Origin: Maniola hyperantus
Lineage: Eukaryota; Arthropoda; Insecta; Lepidoptera; Nymphalidae
Reading direction: 5' to 3'
Length of the DNA: 64,000 nucleotides
Assembly (NCBI RefSeq): GCF_902806685.2
Contig: NC_048554.1
Span: 558,001 to 622,000 of the forward strand
The position numbers were made by a program, and so were the translations under genes. Under the pieces are notes generated by a model. It saw nothing but the letters and a program-made list of their open reading frames with translations. It ran no database searches and was not told the origin of the DNA. Of this stretch, positions 1 to 9,196 are shown in pieces (position 1 is the first letter of the stretch; every line of letters begins with the position of its first letter).

Positions 1-50
1 TACACTAAATATCATAAATGCGAAAGTGTGCTTATCTGTCAGGGTTTTTA
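1..50 (+). mobile_element. Helitron A2 5' fragment (degenerate)
   Basis: The first bases include ATAAATGCGAAAGTGTG, the 5' signature shared by Helitron families A1 and A2. It decays within about 50 bases and has no 3' end. Confidence 0.4.
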
Positions 51-170
51 AGGCTTGCATCCTTGGGAATGTTACATCCCGCACAGTGTTTGAGTGTAGT
101 TCTCAAGGGATGAATTTGAATTGAAACGTTTTCTTAACTTTCTCTCCATTCTATCAATAAGGGAAAATAT

Positions 171-482
171 CATCATCATCATGATCAACCCATCGCCGGC
201 TCACTACAGAGCACGGGTCTCCTCTCAGAGCGAGAAGGGTTTTGGCCATAGTCTACCACGCTGGCCAAGTGCGGATTGGCAGACTTCACACACCTTTGAG
301 AACATTATGGACAACCTTCAGGCATGCAGATTTCCTCATGATGTTTTCCTTCACCGTTAAAGCAAGTGATATTTTAATTACTTAAAAAACGCACATAACT
401 CCGAAAAGTTAGAGGTGCCCGGGATCGAACCCCCGACCTCCGATTGGAAGGCGGACGTCCTAACCACTAGGCTACCACCTAA
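171..482 (-). mobile_element. SINE S1, near full length
   Basis: On the minus strand the element starts with a tRNA-like head: A box TAGCCTAGTGGTTAGGACG, then B box GGTTCGATCCC. A body of about 230 bases follows and ends in an (ATG/GAT)n tail, seen here on the plus strand as CATCATCATCATGATC. This is a pol III tRNA-derived SINE. The same tail type is found on the RTE-like LINE 3' ends of this window, which suggests the LINE supplied the mobilising machinery (inference). The short frames across it are chance. Confidence 0.9.
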
Positions 483-966
483 CAGGTAAAATATGTACCT
501 ACCTACTTAAATTTCGACAATAGGTGTCTACTCTGCCAAATTATTTTAATCTTTGCCAAGTTTCAGCATGTACTGATGATCACTGTACAATAAATAGGAA
601 TAATCGGCAGTGGTTCGAATAAGAATGCATGACCTACAATTTTTGTACCTATTTTTGTTTTCAATGTAGGTATGCGGTAGGTAGTTAGGTAGAGATACGC
701 TTCCCAGCAGTGGCGTGCAGCTTATAGAGGCATAAACGCACTGCTTACCCTCGTTGTAGTAAATCAATGCTTATTTTTCATTATAACCTGCCGTAAAATA
801 AGTTTATACCTAAATGCATACCCTGGTTTGAACTCCTGTGCACGCCACTGCTCCCAGGCCGCGTCGGGAGCGAAAAATTAATGTAGTCAGGAAAGATGAA
901 AAGCAACCTAACGTGTTGTTTATTATTATTAGATACAATACGGTATTTGGCAACTAGTCAAATCAG
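483..966. other. No gene seen
   Basis: AT-rich sequence. I see no coding frame and no repeat family that recurs in the window. A pair of short similar phrases, 'agtggcgtgca' and its complement 'gcacgccactg', flank about 140 bases at 710 and 840. They may be ends of an unrecognised small element. Confidence 0.4.
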
Positions 967-1228
967 TAACATTTTATCAAACGTCAAAACGCGCGCTATG
1001 CGAGATTCTATGAAATACCGGTGTGTGACGTCACAATCATTTGACGTTTTTTTTTAGTTTAATCGATAATTTAAAATGGTTATTACACTTAAAACCATAA
1101 CATTTTATCAAACGTCAAACGCGCGCTATGCGAGATTCTATGAAATACCGGTGTGTGACGTCACAATCATTTGACGTGCTTTTTTAGTTTAATTGATAAT
1201 TTACAATGGTTATTACACTTAAAACCAA
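967..1228. repeat. Direct tandem duplication, unit about 130 bp
   Basis: Two nearly identical units (967-1097 and 1098-1228) run from TAACATTTTATCAAACGTC to TTATTACACTTAAAACC. They differ by a few substitutions and one indel. Each unit holds the palindrome TGACGTCA (1026-1033 and 1156-1163), the consensus cAMP-response element. Whether it acts as one is unknown. Confidence 0.9.
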
Positions 1229-1548
1229 CAATGGACGTGGATTTTCCGTATTTTGGAAGACCCTCTATTTAATAATCACTGAGAAATAATTTATTTTTGA
1301 TGTACAGTCAAATACCCAATTGAACAAACCTTCGAGCATTTCGGCAATGAAAGTGTATAAATTTGTTAGTGATTCTCTCAAATTGATATAGTTTTAGGTT
1401 TAATTATGTAGTTTGATTTTAATTTAGTTTGTAACGATGGGGCTGGCATATAGATTATCTGTAAAAGCCCCTTACAAAATAACAGATTAAAAAAAAAAAA
1501 ACCCAATTGCAGTACGCCGGTCGGCTACGTCAGATGTTGTTCGACATG

Positions 1549-1836
1549 GCCCCGATTCTCTAGTCTCACTCTAAACTAAATTTAGAGTATCTGCATCCTT
1601 TTCTTTTTACTAATGCTAAAAAAAGAACGGAACATGACTTTCACATTTAAAGACTCTAAATTTTAGTGCACAATACAAATTTAAACAGTAGGTTCGCGAG
1701 TGCGTGCTAAAATCACGGGTTTTACCATCTAAAAATTAAATTTAAAACTGTCAAACTGTGTCTGTCCTTTTCATATTACATTAGTAAGAAGAGCATGCGA
1801 ATACTCTAAAATTAGGTTGTGCTCAGAATTAGCCCC
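1549..1836 (+). mobile_element. MITE M3, full length
   Basis: About 290 bp bounded by imperfect inverted ends: GGCCCCGATTCTC at the left and the complement of GGGGCTAATTCTGAGC at the right. Each is followed by sub-terminal TAAATTTTAGAGT-like sequence. Other copies lie at 4093-4779, 29308-29556 and 54005-54304. It has no coding capacity, so it is a non-autonomous DNA transposon. The superfamily is undetermined. Confidence 0.75.
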
Positions 1837-1887
1837 AATGTTTTAATATGCCCTATATTATAAGAGAATGTTTTCCAAATAACAAGG

Positions 1888-2365
1888 GAACGTGATCAAT
1901 TCGGAAATGTGGAGATCCGTAGGAGAACCATTAGGTAGATTTCGCCAAACCTGCATTTATCATTATCACAACCTCAATTGTTGGATTGCAGGATTGCCTG
2001 AACTTGTGGGATTCTTGTTACAACAATGCATCGTAGCCAACAATGAGCGAGCGTCAACCAATCAGAGGAGATTGCGATCGTGACATTGTAGCTGTCATTC
2101 TACCGCAATCGAGGTGCTGAGTAACCGACATAGCTCGAAGGGTTGCTATGCTGCTATGCTGCTGATATATGCTATGCTATGTTATATATGCTAGAATGGC
2201 GACCTCGCATGGTGGCAGACTCCTCACTAGATGGACAGGTGACATCAAACGGGTCGCAGGGAACCGCTGGATGGCGGCGGCGAAAGACCGTGGCGTGTGG
2301 AAGTCCCTACAAGAGACCTATGTCCAGCAGTGGGCGTCTATCGCTTGATGCCGATGCGATTTATT
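1888..2365 (+). mobile_element. RTE-like LINE ORF2 3' end, interrupted
   Basis: Read across frameshifts, the translation matches the C-terminal tail of RTE-type LINE ORF2. It has RRRT...VTDIA early, then a stretch ending in a DRGVWKSLQETYVQQW-like motif and a (GATG)-type tail. MITE M8 splits it at 1932-2117. Related 3' ends recur at 5965, 22670, 25243, 25529, 29785, 32440, 42870 and 62780. All are 5'-truncated and dead. Confidence 0.75.
1932..2117 (-). mobile_element. MITE M8, truncated copy inside an RTE LINE
   Basis: It matches, in reverse, the full-length M8 at 28061-28280. Only one of the two long terminal repeats (ATTGCGGTAGAATGACAG) is kept. It separates two parts of the RTE tail that are adjacent in other copies (…GAGAACCAGAGTAACC…). 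Confidence 0.7.
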
Positions 2366-2403
2366 CATCAGTGAAAGTGATTTTGTCACATGCTAAGTAC
2401 ATC

Positions 2404-2407
<4 letters not shown>

Positions 2408-2437
<30 letters not shown>

Positions 2438-2853
2438 GATATAGCGAGCAAGCGAGCAGGCGGGTCACCTGATGTTAAGTGATTACCGCCGCCCATGAAC
2501 ATTTGCAGCACCAGAGGAGCCGCCGATGCGTTGCCGGCCTTTTAGGAATTTGTTGGTCCGCCCCTTGAATAACCCCATGTTATAATCTAGTGGGAACACC
2601 GCCGATGGGAGTTGGTTCCACAGTTTGCACGTGCGTGGAAAGAAGGATCTGGCGCAGCGGACGGTCGAAGTGCACCAGACACCCAGATGGTGAGGGTGAA
2701 ATTCCTTACGGTGGCGCGCGGTGCGGTTGTAGAAAAAAGAGGGTGGAATGAGGTCAAAAAGCTCTTCAGAGCACTCCCCATTATACAGGCGATAGAACAC
2801 GCATAGAGAGCTAACGTCTCTGCGGTGCTCCAGGCTTTCCAACGAGGCCTAGG
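2408..2853 (-). mobile_element. Jockey-like LINE 3' end with poly(A)
   Basis: On the minus strand the frame at 2842-2483 reads as the C-terminus of a Jockey/CR1-like reverse transcriptase ORF. The typical block is LWNQLPSAVFPLDYNMGLFK followed by GRTNKFLKGR, then a stop and 3' UTR. A long T run on the plus strand (2408-2433) is its poly(A) tail. Flanking copies of ATCTCCT (2401-2407 and 2854-2860) look like a 7-bp target-site duplication. Fragments of the same LINE occur at 23496, 43637, 56578 and 61684. The 119-residue frame is a relic, not a host gene. Confidence 0.85.
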
Positions 2854-2869
2854 ATCTCCTAAATTAATT

Positions 2870-3234
2870 ATATCTATCTGTTACATCTGTATATCTGTTA
2901 AATGGTCCATCTCCAATGGATTTCTATAGAATTCAATGTCCACCCAAACAAAAATCGGAAAAGAAAAAGTCAAAGCCATTTTTGTTTTTCCATGCATAAA
3001 CAGCCAGTGCGTCTGTCAGTCTGTCAGCCTCTCAACGGAACCACTTGAACATTGGAGGCTGTAGGCTTTTTATTTCCGTGAGATGAAATCTTAAGGCGAG
3101 TGGTGGGGAGGGCTGTTTAGCATATTTCACTAATTAAACGAAACGGAGCAGATTTCCCGGCGAGGGAAATGTGCCGGGGCGTTTTCCGGTGCAAGCTAAA
3201 CGGTCTTAAGCGATATTATGTAGATTCCGACCCA
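2870..3234. other. No gene seen
   Basis: I see no recurring element here apart from a short CTGTCAGTCTGTCAGCCTCTC run near 3010-3033. Confidence 0.4.
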
Positions 3235-3753
3235 TCAGTACCCTTATTATAAATGCGAAAGTGTGTTTGTTTGTTGGTTTGTTGGTTTATCCTTCAATCA
3301 CGTCGCAACGGTGCAACGGATTGACGTAATTTTTTGCATGGGTATAGACAAAGACCAGTACCCGTAGTACAAGATTTTACGTCTCACCAAACCAAACCAA
3401 ATTCGAGAGTCGAAATACTTCCGCGTTACAGTAAACTGGATCTTAAATGCCTTGTTTTAAAGCTCAAGTTTGTCTACACTTCTACAACCTGCGCTCCAAG
3501 CGGAAACATTGCGGAATTAAAATCAGTGGCATTGAATATTTGACTTCAATTCAAGGCTCTTTAGGTCAGTTTTACTTTGATGTTATTGTGTTTCGACTCT
3601 CGAATTCTAGCAACGTTTGGTGAGACGTAAAATCTTATACTACGGGTACTGGAGAGTGACATAGGCTACTTTTGATCCCGGAAAATCAAAGAGTTCCCAC
3701 GGGATTTAAAAAAAACCTAATTCCACGCGGACGAAGTCGCGGGCATCAGCTAG
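3235..3753 (+). mobile_element. Helitron A1 (Lep1-like), split by MITE M1
   Basis: It starts TCAGTACCCTTATTATAAAT and continues AATGCGAAAGTGTGTTTG. It ends with the near-hairpin CGCGGACGAAGTCGCG, then GGGCATCAG-CTAG next to T. A 5'-TC start, a hairpin close to a 3'-CTAG end, insertion next to T and no terminal inverted repeats are Helitron hallmarks. The uninterrupted length would be about 225 bp. M1 sits at 3357-3649. Confidence 0.85.
3357..3649. mobile_element. MITE M1, full length
   Basis: The termini are long inverted repeats of about 36 bp with one mismatch. They start AGTACCCGTAGTA and continue AAGATTTTACGTCTCACCAAA; the right end is the exact reverse. The surrounding Helitron reads …AAAGACC | TGGAGAG… on either side with nothing duplicated, so no target-site duplication is visible. 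Other copies: 10212-10512 and 49487-50127. Confidence 0.85.
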
Positions 3754-3957
3754 TATTATATTAAATGCGAAAGTGTTTGTTTGTTGGTTTGTCCTTCAAC
3801 CACTCTGCAACGGAGCAACGGATGGGTGTGATATATGTTTGCATGGTTATATGCCCACAGTTAACACTTGGAGAGTGACATGGGGCGAAAATCAGAGTTC
3901 CCACGGGATTTATAAAAACGTAAATCAACAAGAACGAAGTCACAGGCATCAGCTTGT
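3754..3957 (+). mobile_element. Helitron A1, degenerate, in tandem
   Basis: It starts directly where the previous Helitron ends. It keeps AAATGCGAAAGTG, GGAGAGTGACAT, the TCCCACGGGATTT block and an eroded 3' end (AACGAAGTCACAGGCATCAG). Confidence 0.7.
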
Positions 3958-4092
3958 AATGCAAGCATGGTCTTTAGAATATATTATTTTGTCCCAAAAT
4001 CAAGGTAGGTTCAGACTTCAGAGGTAAAGCCTTGAATAATAATTTTAAACAGCCCTATTGAATCAACATTGTAAAAGTACGAGAAGTCGATA

Positions 4093-4779
4093 TTGGCGCC
4101 GATTCTGTTGTCTTACAACGAAATAAAAACTGGTCAAGTGCGAGTCAGACTCGCGCAACGAGGGTTCCGTACTACACTCGTATTTTTTCGACATTTTGCA
4201 CGATAATTCAAAAACTATGACGCATAAAAATAAATAAAAATCTGTTTTAGAATGCACAGGTGAAGACCTTTCATATGATGGGTATCATAATATGAAAGGG
4301 CTTGATATAGTATCTTACTTCGAAAATTGAAAATCCTAATTTTTAGTTTGTGACCACAATTTAATTTTTTTGTGTGAGATAACCACAAATTCACGGGTTT
4401 CAGATTTTTCCCCTAATATCTGCTATAAGACCTACCTACCTGCCAAATTTCATGATTCTAGGTCAACGGGAAGTACCCTGTAGGTTTCTTGACAGACAGA
4501 CATACAGACAGACAGACAACAAAGTGATCCTATAAGGGTTTCGTTTTTCCTTTTGAGGTACGGAACCCTAAAAAGGTCTTAAAGGACGAAACATGAATTT
4601 TACATTTAAAGATTCTAAATTTTAGAGCGTGCTACCTCGCGACTGGCAGCTTAAGTCACGAGGTTTGACAGCTCTAAATTAAATTTAAAATTGTCAAACT
4701 GTGTCTGTCCTTTTCATATTACATTAGTAAGAAGAGGATTCAAACACACTTAAATTTAGTTGTGCTTAGGATCAGTACC
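4093..4779 (+). mobile_element. MITE M3 split by repeat P
   Basis: The left end (GGCGCCGATTCTGTTGTC, near 4095) and the body and right end (4575-4779, with CTGTCCTTTTCATATTACAT) belong to one M3 copy. Repeat P lies between them. The left end matches the variant terminus of the 54005-54304 copy. Confidence 0.6.
4124..4574 (+). mobile_element. Repeat P, full length (about 440 bp)
   Basis: It runs from CTGGTCAAGTGCGAGTC, followed by a palindromic GAGTCnGACTC block, to TACGGAACCCTAAAAA. The phrase AGGGTTCCGTAC near the left end is repeated inverted (GTACGGAACCCT) at the right end, so it has sub-terminal inverted repeats of about 12 bp. A (GACA)n run precedes the right end. It carries no ORF. Class undetermined: non-autonomous DNA element or SINE-like. 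Confidence 0.8.
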
Positions 4780-4790
4780 ATTGTATGAAT

Positions 4791-5099
4791 CATCATCATC
4801 ATGATCAACCCATCGCCGGCTCACTACAGAGCACGGGTCTCCTCAGATTGAGAAGGGTTTTGGCTATAGTCTACCACGCTGGCCATGTGCGGATTGGTAG
4901 ACCTCACACACCTTTGAGAACATTATGGAGAACTCTCAGGCATGCAGGTTTCCTCACGACGTTTTCCTTCACCGGTAAAGCAAGTGATATTTAATTAATT
5001 AAAACGCCCATAACTCCGAAAAGTTAGAGGTGCGTGCCTGGGATCCAGCCTCCGACCACCGATTAGAAGGCGGACGTCCTAACCACTAGGCTATCATAG
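4791..5099 (-). mobile_element. SINE S1
   Basis: Tail CATCATCATCATGATC on the left, tRNA-like head (complement of CCTAGTGGTTAGGACGTCC) on the right. The B box is degenerate (GGGATCCAGCC on the plus strand). Confidence 0.9.
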
Positions 5100-5964
5100 C
5101 TTATTTTATGAATAAGAACTGAGAATTAATCTACTCGTGTGTTATAGCTGCAGCACGTCTAACACTGGATGTCTAGCTTAATATCTCCCAGCGTGGACGT
5201 TTAAAAGCTATTTAAAGCCGTGATTAAATTTACACAAGTGCTTGGAGTTCCATAAAGCTTACGTGCCGACTGTAGGGGTCCTTGAGCAGATTAAAATATT
5301 AAGGACAAGTTTTATTTACGAACGAGGCTGAATAGAAGCTGTGTAGAGGCCGAATAGTAGCGATAGACATTACCTACTGCTAAAAATTTTCATTTGGTGA
5401 AATTATGATTTTTTTTCACAGCGATTTCACAGGAAACTTTTCAAGGAAAGCATTGACTTATATAATTATTTCGTACGGACAGAGCTATTGAACAAACAAA
5501 ATGGCACCAACTCAGTAGTGCTTTAGCACCAATGCAACCTCAGTGACGTCTGAAAAAATCTTACGTCAAAAGGGATTGCCCATTTTCTTAGGAGCTTTGG
5601 GCCCCTCCCCTAATATAATTGTTATGTCACCATGGTTTTCATTTTATTTTGTAGACAAAATATAATTAACTCTTTATATTCTGCAAACGATTTCTATTTA
5701 TTCCACGGAACAGAACTGTTCCGTGATTTATTCACCCTGGTTATAAAGAAATCTTTTTTTTTATATTGCTGATATTGAGGTTATATTTCATTAATAAACG
5801 GATGTCTACGATTCTAACTGTAATTGTGGATATTTTTAATAATAGAGTGAAAAAAGTCGTAATAAAACATAATCGTAAAAAAATAACACATTAACAAAAA
5901 AATTAAGTTTTGACACGACGACGCTACAAAAGAGGGCACGTTCACGGGCGATCTCCTTTATAGT
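5100..5964. other. No gene; MITE M2 fragment inside
   Basis: Mostly unique AT-rich DNA. At about 5451-5570 lies the left half of MITE M2 (CATTGACTTATATAATT … ATGGCACCAACTC … CTCAGTGACGTCTG). The other end is missing. An inverted phrase ACGGAACAG/CTGTTCCGT at 5705-5722 can form a small hairpin. Confidence 0.5.
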
Positions 5965-6265
5965 TGGAGTTTCTCTACGTGATCAAATCAGAAATGAGGA
6001 GATCCGTAGGAGAACTGGAGTAACCGACATAGCTCAACGGGTTGCGAAGCTGAAGTGGCAATGGGCAGGGCACATAGTTCGTCCAAGGTGCTGGAATGGC
6101 GACTTCGCACCGGAAAACGCAGTGTTGGAAGACCTCCCACTAGGTGGACGGTCGACATCAGACGAGTCGCAGGGAGCCGCTGGATGGCGGTGGCGCAAAA
6201 CCGTGGCGTGTGGTCCCTACAGGAGACCTATATGTCCATCAGTTGACGTCTATTGGTTGATGTTG
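5965..6265 (+). mobile_element. RTE-like LINE ORF2 C-terminus, 3' end
   Basis: The first half translates as a good RTE tail: RIRNEEIRRRTGVTDIAQRV, then AKLKWQWAGHIV. A deletion shifts the frame, which resumes as WRLRTGKRSVGRPPTRWTVD and ends near QNRGVW. This is the best preserved RTE tail in the window, but it is frameshifted and 5'-truncated. Confidence 0.85.
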
Positions 6266-6374
6266 AAGTGTTACATATGAAAAAAGCTTTTCACATGATT
6301 TTTCACATGCTACCTGTGAAATAGCCCGTCTCTAGTGAATAGCAGTGAATAGCGACCACATGCACGCTCCGTGT

Positions 6375-6397
6375 AAATGAATGAATGAATGAATGAA
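6375..6397. repeat. Microsatellite (AATG)n
   Basis: About six uninterrupted AATG units, just downstream of the RTE tail. Confidence 0.9.
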
Positions 6398-6648
6398 GTG
6401 CGATGGGGACATAAAGCGATTCTGAAGCTCTTTAGTCGTATCTGGGTTAATGACTATTGACATTTGTAAAAGGATAACATTTGATGTCTTTTTAAGTAGG
6501 AACTAGGAAGTTATTTTAAGGAGAGTGCTCTTGCCTAAAACACAGGTGTATACCTAGCTTAGGGACAGTCGGTATTTCTGTATACCTACTTAACAAATTG
6601 GTATGTTATGTAAGTATGTATAATTGTGCCTAAGTTTTTGATCAATAA

Positions 6649-6989
6649 TTTTTTTTTAATTCAGGTACAAGTTAGCCCTTGACTGCAATCTCACCTGGTG
6701 GTAAGTGATGATGCAGTCTGAGGTGGGAGCGGGCTAACCTGGAAGGGGTATGGCAGTTTTTATTAAATCCATACCCCTTTGGTTTCTACACAGCATCGTA
6801 CCGGAACGCTAAATGGCTTGGCGGCACGGCTTTGCCGGTAGGGTGGTAACTAGCCACGGCCGAAGCCTCCCACCAGACCAGACCAGAATTTTTTAGAAAT
6901 TATAAAATTCCAAACCCCTGCCAGGAATCGAACCCGGGACCTCCCACTAATAAGACCACAGCGCTCACCACTGCGCCAGGGAGGTCGTC
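6649..6989 (-). mobile_element. SINE S3, full length
   Basis: The minus strand begins with a tRNA-like head: GACCTCCCTGGCGCAGTGG, then B box GGGTTCGATTCC. A body containing ACCAGGTGAGATTGCAG follows, then an A-rich end (plus-strand T run 6649-6658). A truncated copy is at 13229-13389 and a head-only fragment at 25647-25680. Confidence 0.85.
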
Positions 6990-7023
6990 AAATATATCAA
7001 CAATTTATTATTATTATATTATA

Positions 7024-7140
7024 GTACGCAACAGGTCGATATGACATCGAGCTAGAGACGCCCCGCACGTCCGTACAGTCCCCGCGCTAAGCCGGTGCGG
7101 TGACGTGCGGGTCACATTGCCATCTCGCCCTGTCGCGTAC
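7024..7140. mobile_element. MITE M4, GC-rich hairpin element
   Basis: It starts GTACGCAACAGGTCGATATG and ends with the complement of GTACGCGACAGG-GCGAGATGG. Internal GC-rich arms (CCCCGCACGTCC and GTGCGGTGACGTGCGGG) pair with each other. Its base composition is unlike the AT-rich surroundings. Better preserved copies: 27174-27302 and 48628-48778. Confidence 0.75.
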
Positions 7141-7300
7141 ATTACGCGGCGGCCTTTAGAATGACATTTCAGGTTTGTAGAGCGTTGTCTCTGTCACTCA
7201 TACCTATATGACGTTTTGTCGGTCTCAAACACAGGGACAACGCTCTACAAATCTGCTATCTCCTTCTAAAGGTCGATGTACATTACTTTCGGCTGCGTAC
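7137..7300. mobile_element. MITE M5
   Basis: It abuts M4, sharing the GTAC base step. Internal inverted arms GTAGAGCGTTGTCTCTGT and ACAGGGACAACGCTCTAC lie about 45 bases apart. The right end reads CGATGTACATTACTTTCGGC then TGCGTAC; the left is the decayed inverse. Related copies: 23352-23495 and 45659-45775. Confidence 0.7.
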
Positions 7301-7342
7301 TGTACTGTAGGTACTCTTAGTTTTAAGTAATTAGTACATGAA

Positions 7343-7572
7343 TCAGTAGGTACCCTTATTATAAATGCGAAAGTGTGTTTGTTGGTTTGTTCGTGTTGTT
7401 TGTCCTTCAATCACGTCGCAACGGGGCAACGGATTGACGTGATTTTTGCATGGGGTATAGTCAAAGACCTGGAGAGTGACATAGGCTACTTTTTATCCTG
7501 GAAAACCAAAGAATTCCCACGGGATTGTTAAAAACCTAAATCCACGCGGACGAAGTCGCGGGCGTCAGCTAA
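7343..7572 (+). mobile_element. Helitron A1
   Basis: Starts TCAGTAGGTACCC, ends CGCGGACGAAGTCGCGGGCG-TCAG-CTAA. Confidence 0.85.
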
Positions 7573-7820
7573 TCTAAATATATAAAAGGAAAAGGTGACT
7601 GACTGACTGATTGACTGACTGACTGACCGAATGACTGACTGATCTATCAACGCACAGCTCAAACTACTGGACGGATCCGGCTGAAATTTGGCATGCAGAT
7701 AGCTATTATGACGTAGGCATCCGCTAAGAAAGGATTTTTGATAATTCAACCCCTAAGGGGGTGAAATAGGGGTTTGAAATTTGTGTAGTCCACGCGGACG
7801 AAGTCGCGAGCATAAGCTAG
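7573..7820 (+). mobile_element. Helitron B, full length, head-to-tail behind A1
   Basis: It starts TCTAAATATATAAAAGGAAA and a (GACT)n run follows. It ends CGCGGACGAAGTCGCG-AGCATAAG-CTAG. The body differs from A1 (CTCAAACTACTGGACGGATC, GCATGCAGATAGCTATTATG), but the 3' hairpin and CTAG are shared, so A and B probably use the same helicase. The first base follows the last base of the A1 copy directly. Confidence 0.85.
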
Positions 7821-8050
7821 TAAGTAAATAAATAAAAATGAAGTAGGGTACATGTTGTATGTACAGACCTTAAATAAATTCTATTAATATGAACAGCTCT
7901 CAGAGGCCCTATAGAGCAGCGGGCGAGAGATTTAGAGGTCTCCGGGGCCTCTCGTTGACCTCTAACGTTTTTTCATACAAATAGTACCTAGAGGGCCTCT
8001 GCACTTCCGCTTTGGAGCGTAAATATTATTGTGAAATATTTTAGAGGAAA

Positions 8051-8186
8051 TAGGTACTAAACTAAAATGGCACGTCTAAACCTATTGCTATCCCTATCAT
8101 AATTTTGCTTGCGGAAAAGGATAGCACTAGATTTAGACCTTCTAATTTAGTTTAGTTTAGAGATTGTGTACAAGAGAATCAGCCCC
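8051..8186 (-). mobile_element. MITE M3b (short relative of M3)
   Basis: About 135 bp. The minus strand starts GGGGCTGATTCTC and then TACACAATCTCTAAAC; the body contains TAGTGCTATCCTTTTCCGC. It shares the terminal GGGGCnGATTCTC of M3. Copies: 29570-29708 and a piece at 57735-57790. Confidence 0.7.
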
Positions 8187-8260
8187 ATTGTATGACTTGA
8201 ATAAAGGAACTTATACTACCTACTTACCTAAATGTCGCGGAAAAACTTTTTGTTTTCTAT

Positions 8261-8568
8261 CATCATCATCATCATGATCAACCCATCGCTGGCTCACTAC
8301 AGAGCACGGGTCTCCCCTCAGAATGAGAAGGGTTTTGGCCATAGACTACCATGTGCGGATTGGTAGACTTCACACACCTTGAGAACATTATGGAGAACTC
8401 TCAGGCATGCAGGTTTCCTCACGATGTTTTCCTTCAACGGTAGAGCAAGTGATATTTAATTAATTAAAAAACGCACATAACTCCGAACAGTTAGAGGTGC
8501 ATGCCCGGGATCGAACTCCCGACCTCCGATTAGAAGGCGGACGTCCTAGCCACTAGGCTGTCACAGCT
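8261..8568 (-). mobile_element. SINE S1 with 14-bp target-site duplication
   Basis: A complete S1 flanked by perfect TTTTTGTTTTCTAT copies at 8247-8260 and 8569-8582. This shows retroposition by target-primed reverse transcription and fixes the element boundaries. Confidence 0.95.
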
Positions 8569-8752
8569 TTTTTGTTTTCTATATTTAAATATTTTTATCG
8601 ATGCTATTACAGTTCTTGCAATTCACGAAGGCGAGTGGCTCATGCTTGTGTTTAAGTCGTATCGGTATAAGTAAGGTACAATAAATGTATGCGTTTGCGA
8701 GCGCTTGCTCGCGACTGATTGGTCCGACATGTACGTGCTTTGCCATTTCAAC

Positions 8753-9069
8753 TTTTTTTTTTTTTTTTTTAAGAACATTAGCTATGTTAAATGACTAATA
8801 TTCCCCTTTCCACTCCAACTAAGCGTCAAGCTTGTGCTAGGAGTAGGTACGACAATAGTGCAACGGGCGGGGTTTGAACCGTCGACCTTTCGGCTCTCAG
8901 TCCACTCCCTTACCCGTTGAGCTATTGAGGCTCTTAAAATTGGGTAGGAGGAAATCCTCATGGATACCAATTGGCATGCCCGACTTCACTGAGGCTTACT
9001 CAGCGACCTACGGACTAAAACCTCCTCCCTTCGCTGGCCGTCCTTCCCCGGTACTGCAATACGCAAATC
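8753..9069 (-). mobile_element. SINE S2 with extra 5' segment, 13-bp target-site duplication
   Basis: TTGCCATTTCAAC flanks the unit perfectly (8740-8752 and 9070-9082). On the minus strand the order is: about 130 bases of unknown origin (9069-8937), a tRNA-like part (A box AGCTCAACGGGTAAGGGAG, B box GGTTCAAACCCCGCCC), a short body, then poly(A) (plus-strand T run 8753-8770). Copies at 16617, 48270 and 50727 lack the leading segment. Confidence 0.85.
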
Positions 9070-9196
9070 TTGCCATTTCAACCTGTCGCGTATATACTAG
9101 TTAATAAACATAGGTAGGTACCATTACTCTGTGGTTATAGTTAGCAGTATCACTAACCGCTAGCGGCTAGTAACTCGTTTACATCATAGTTAATTA

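Noticed and set aside
2483..2842. 119-residue minus-strand protein as a host gene
   Set aside because: It is the C-terminus of a Jockey-like LINE, with poly(A) and flanking duplication.
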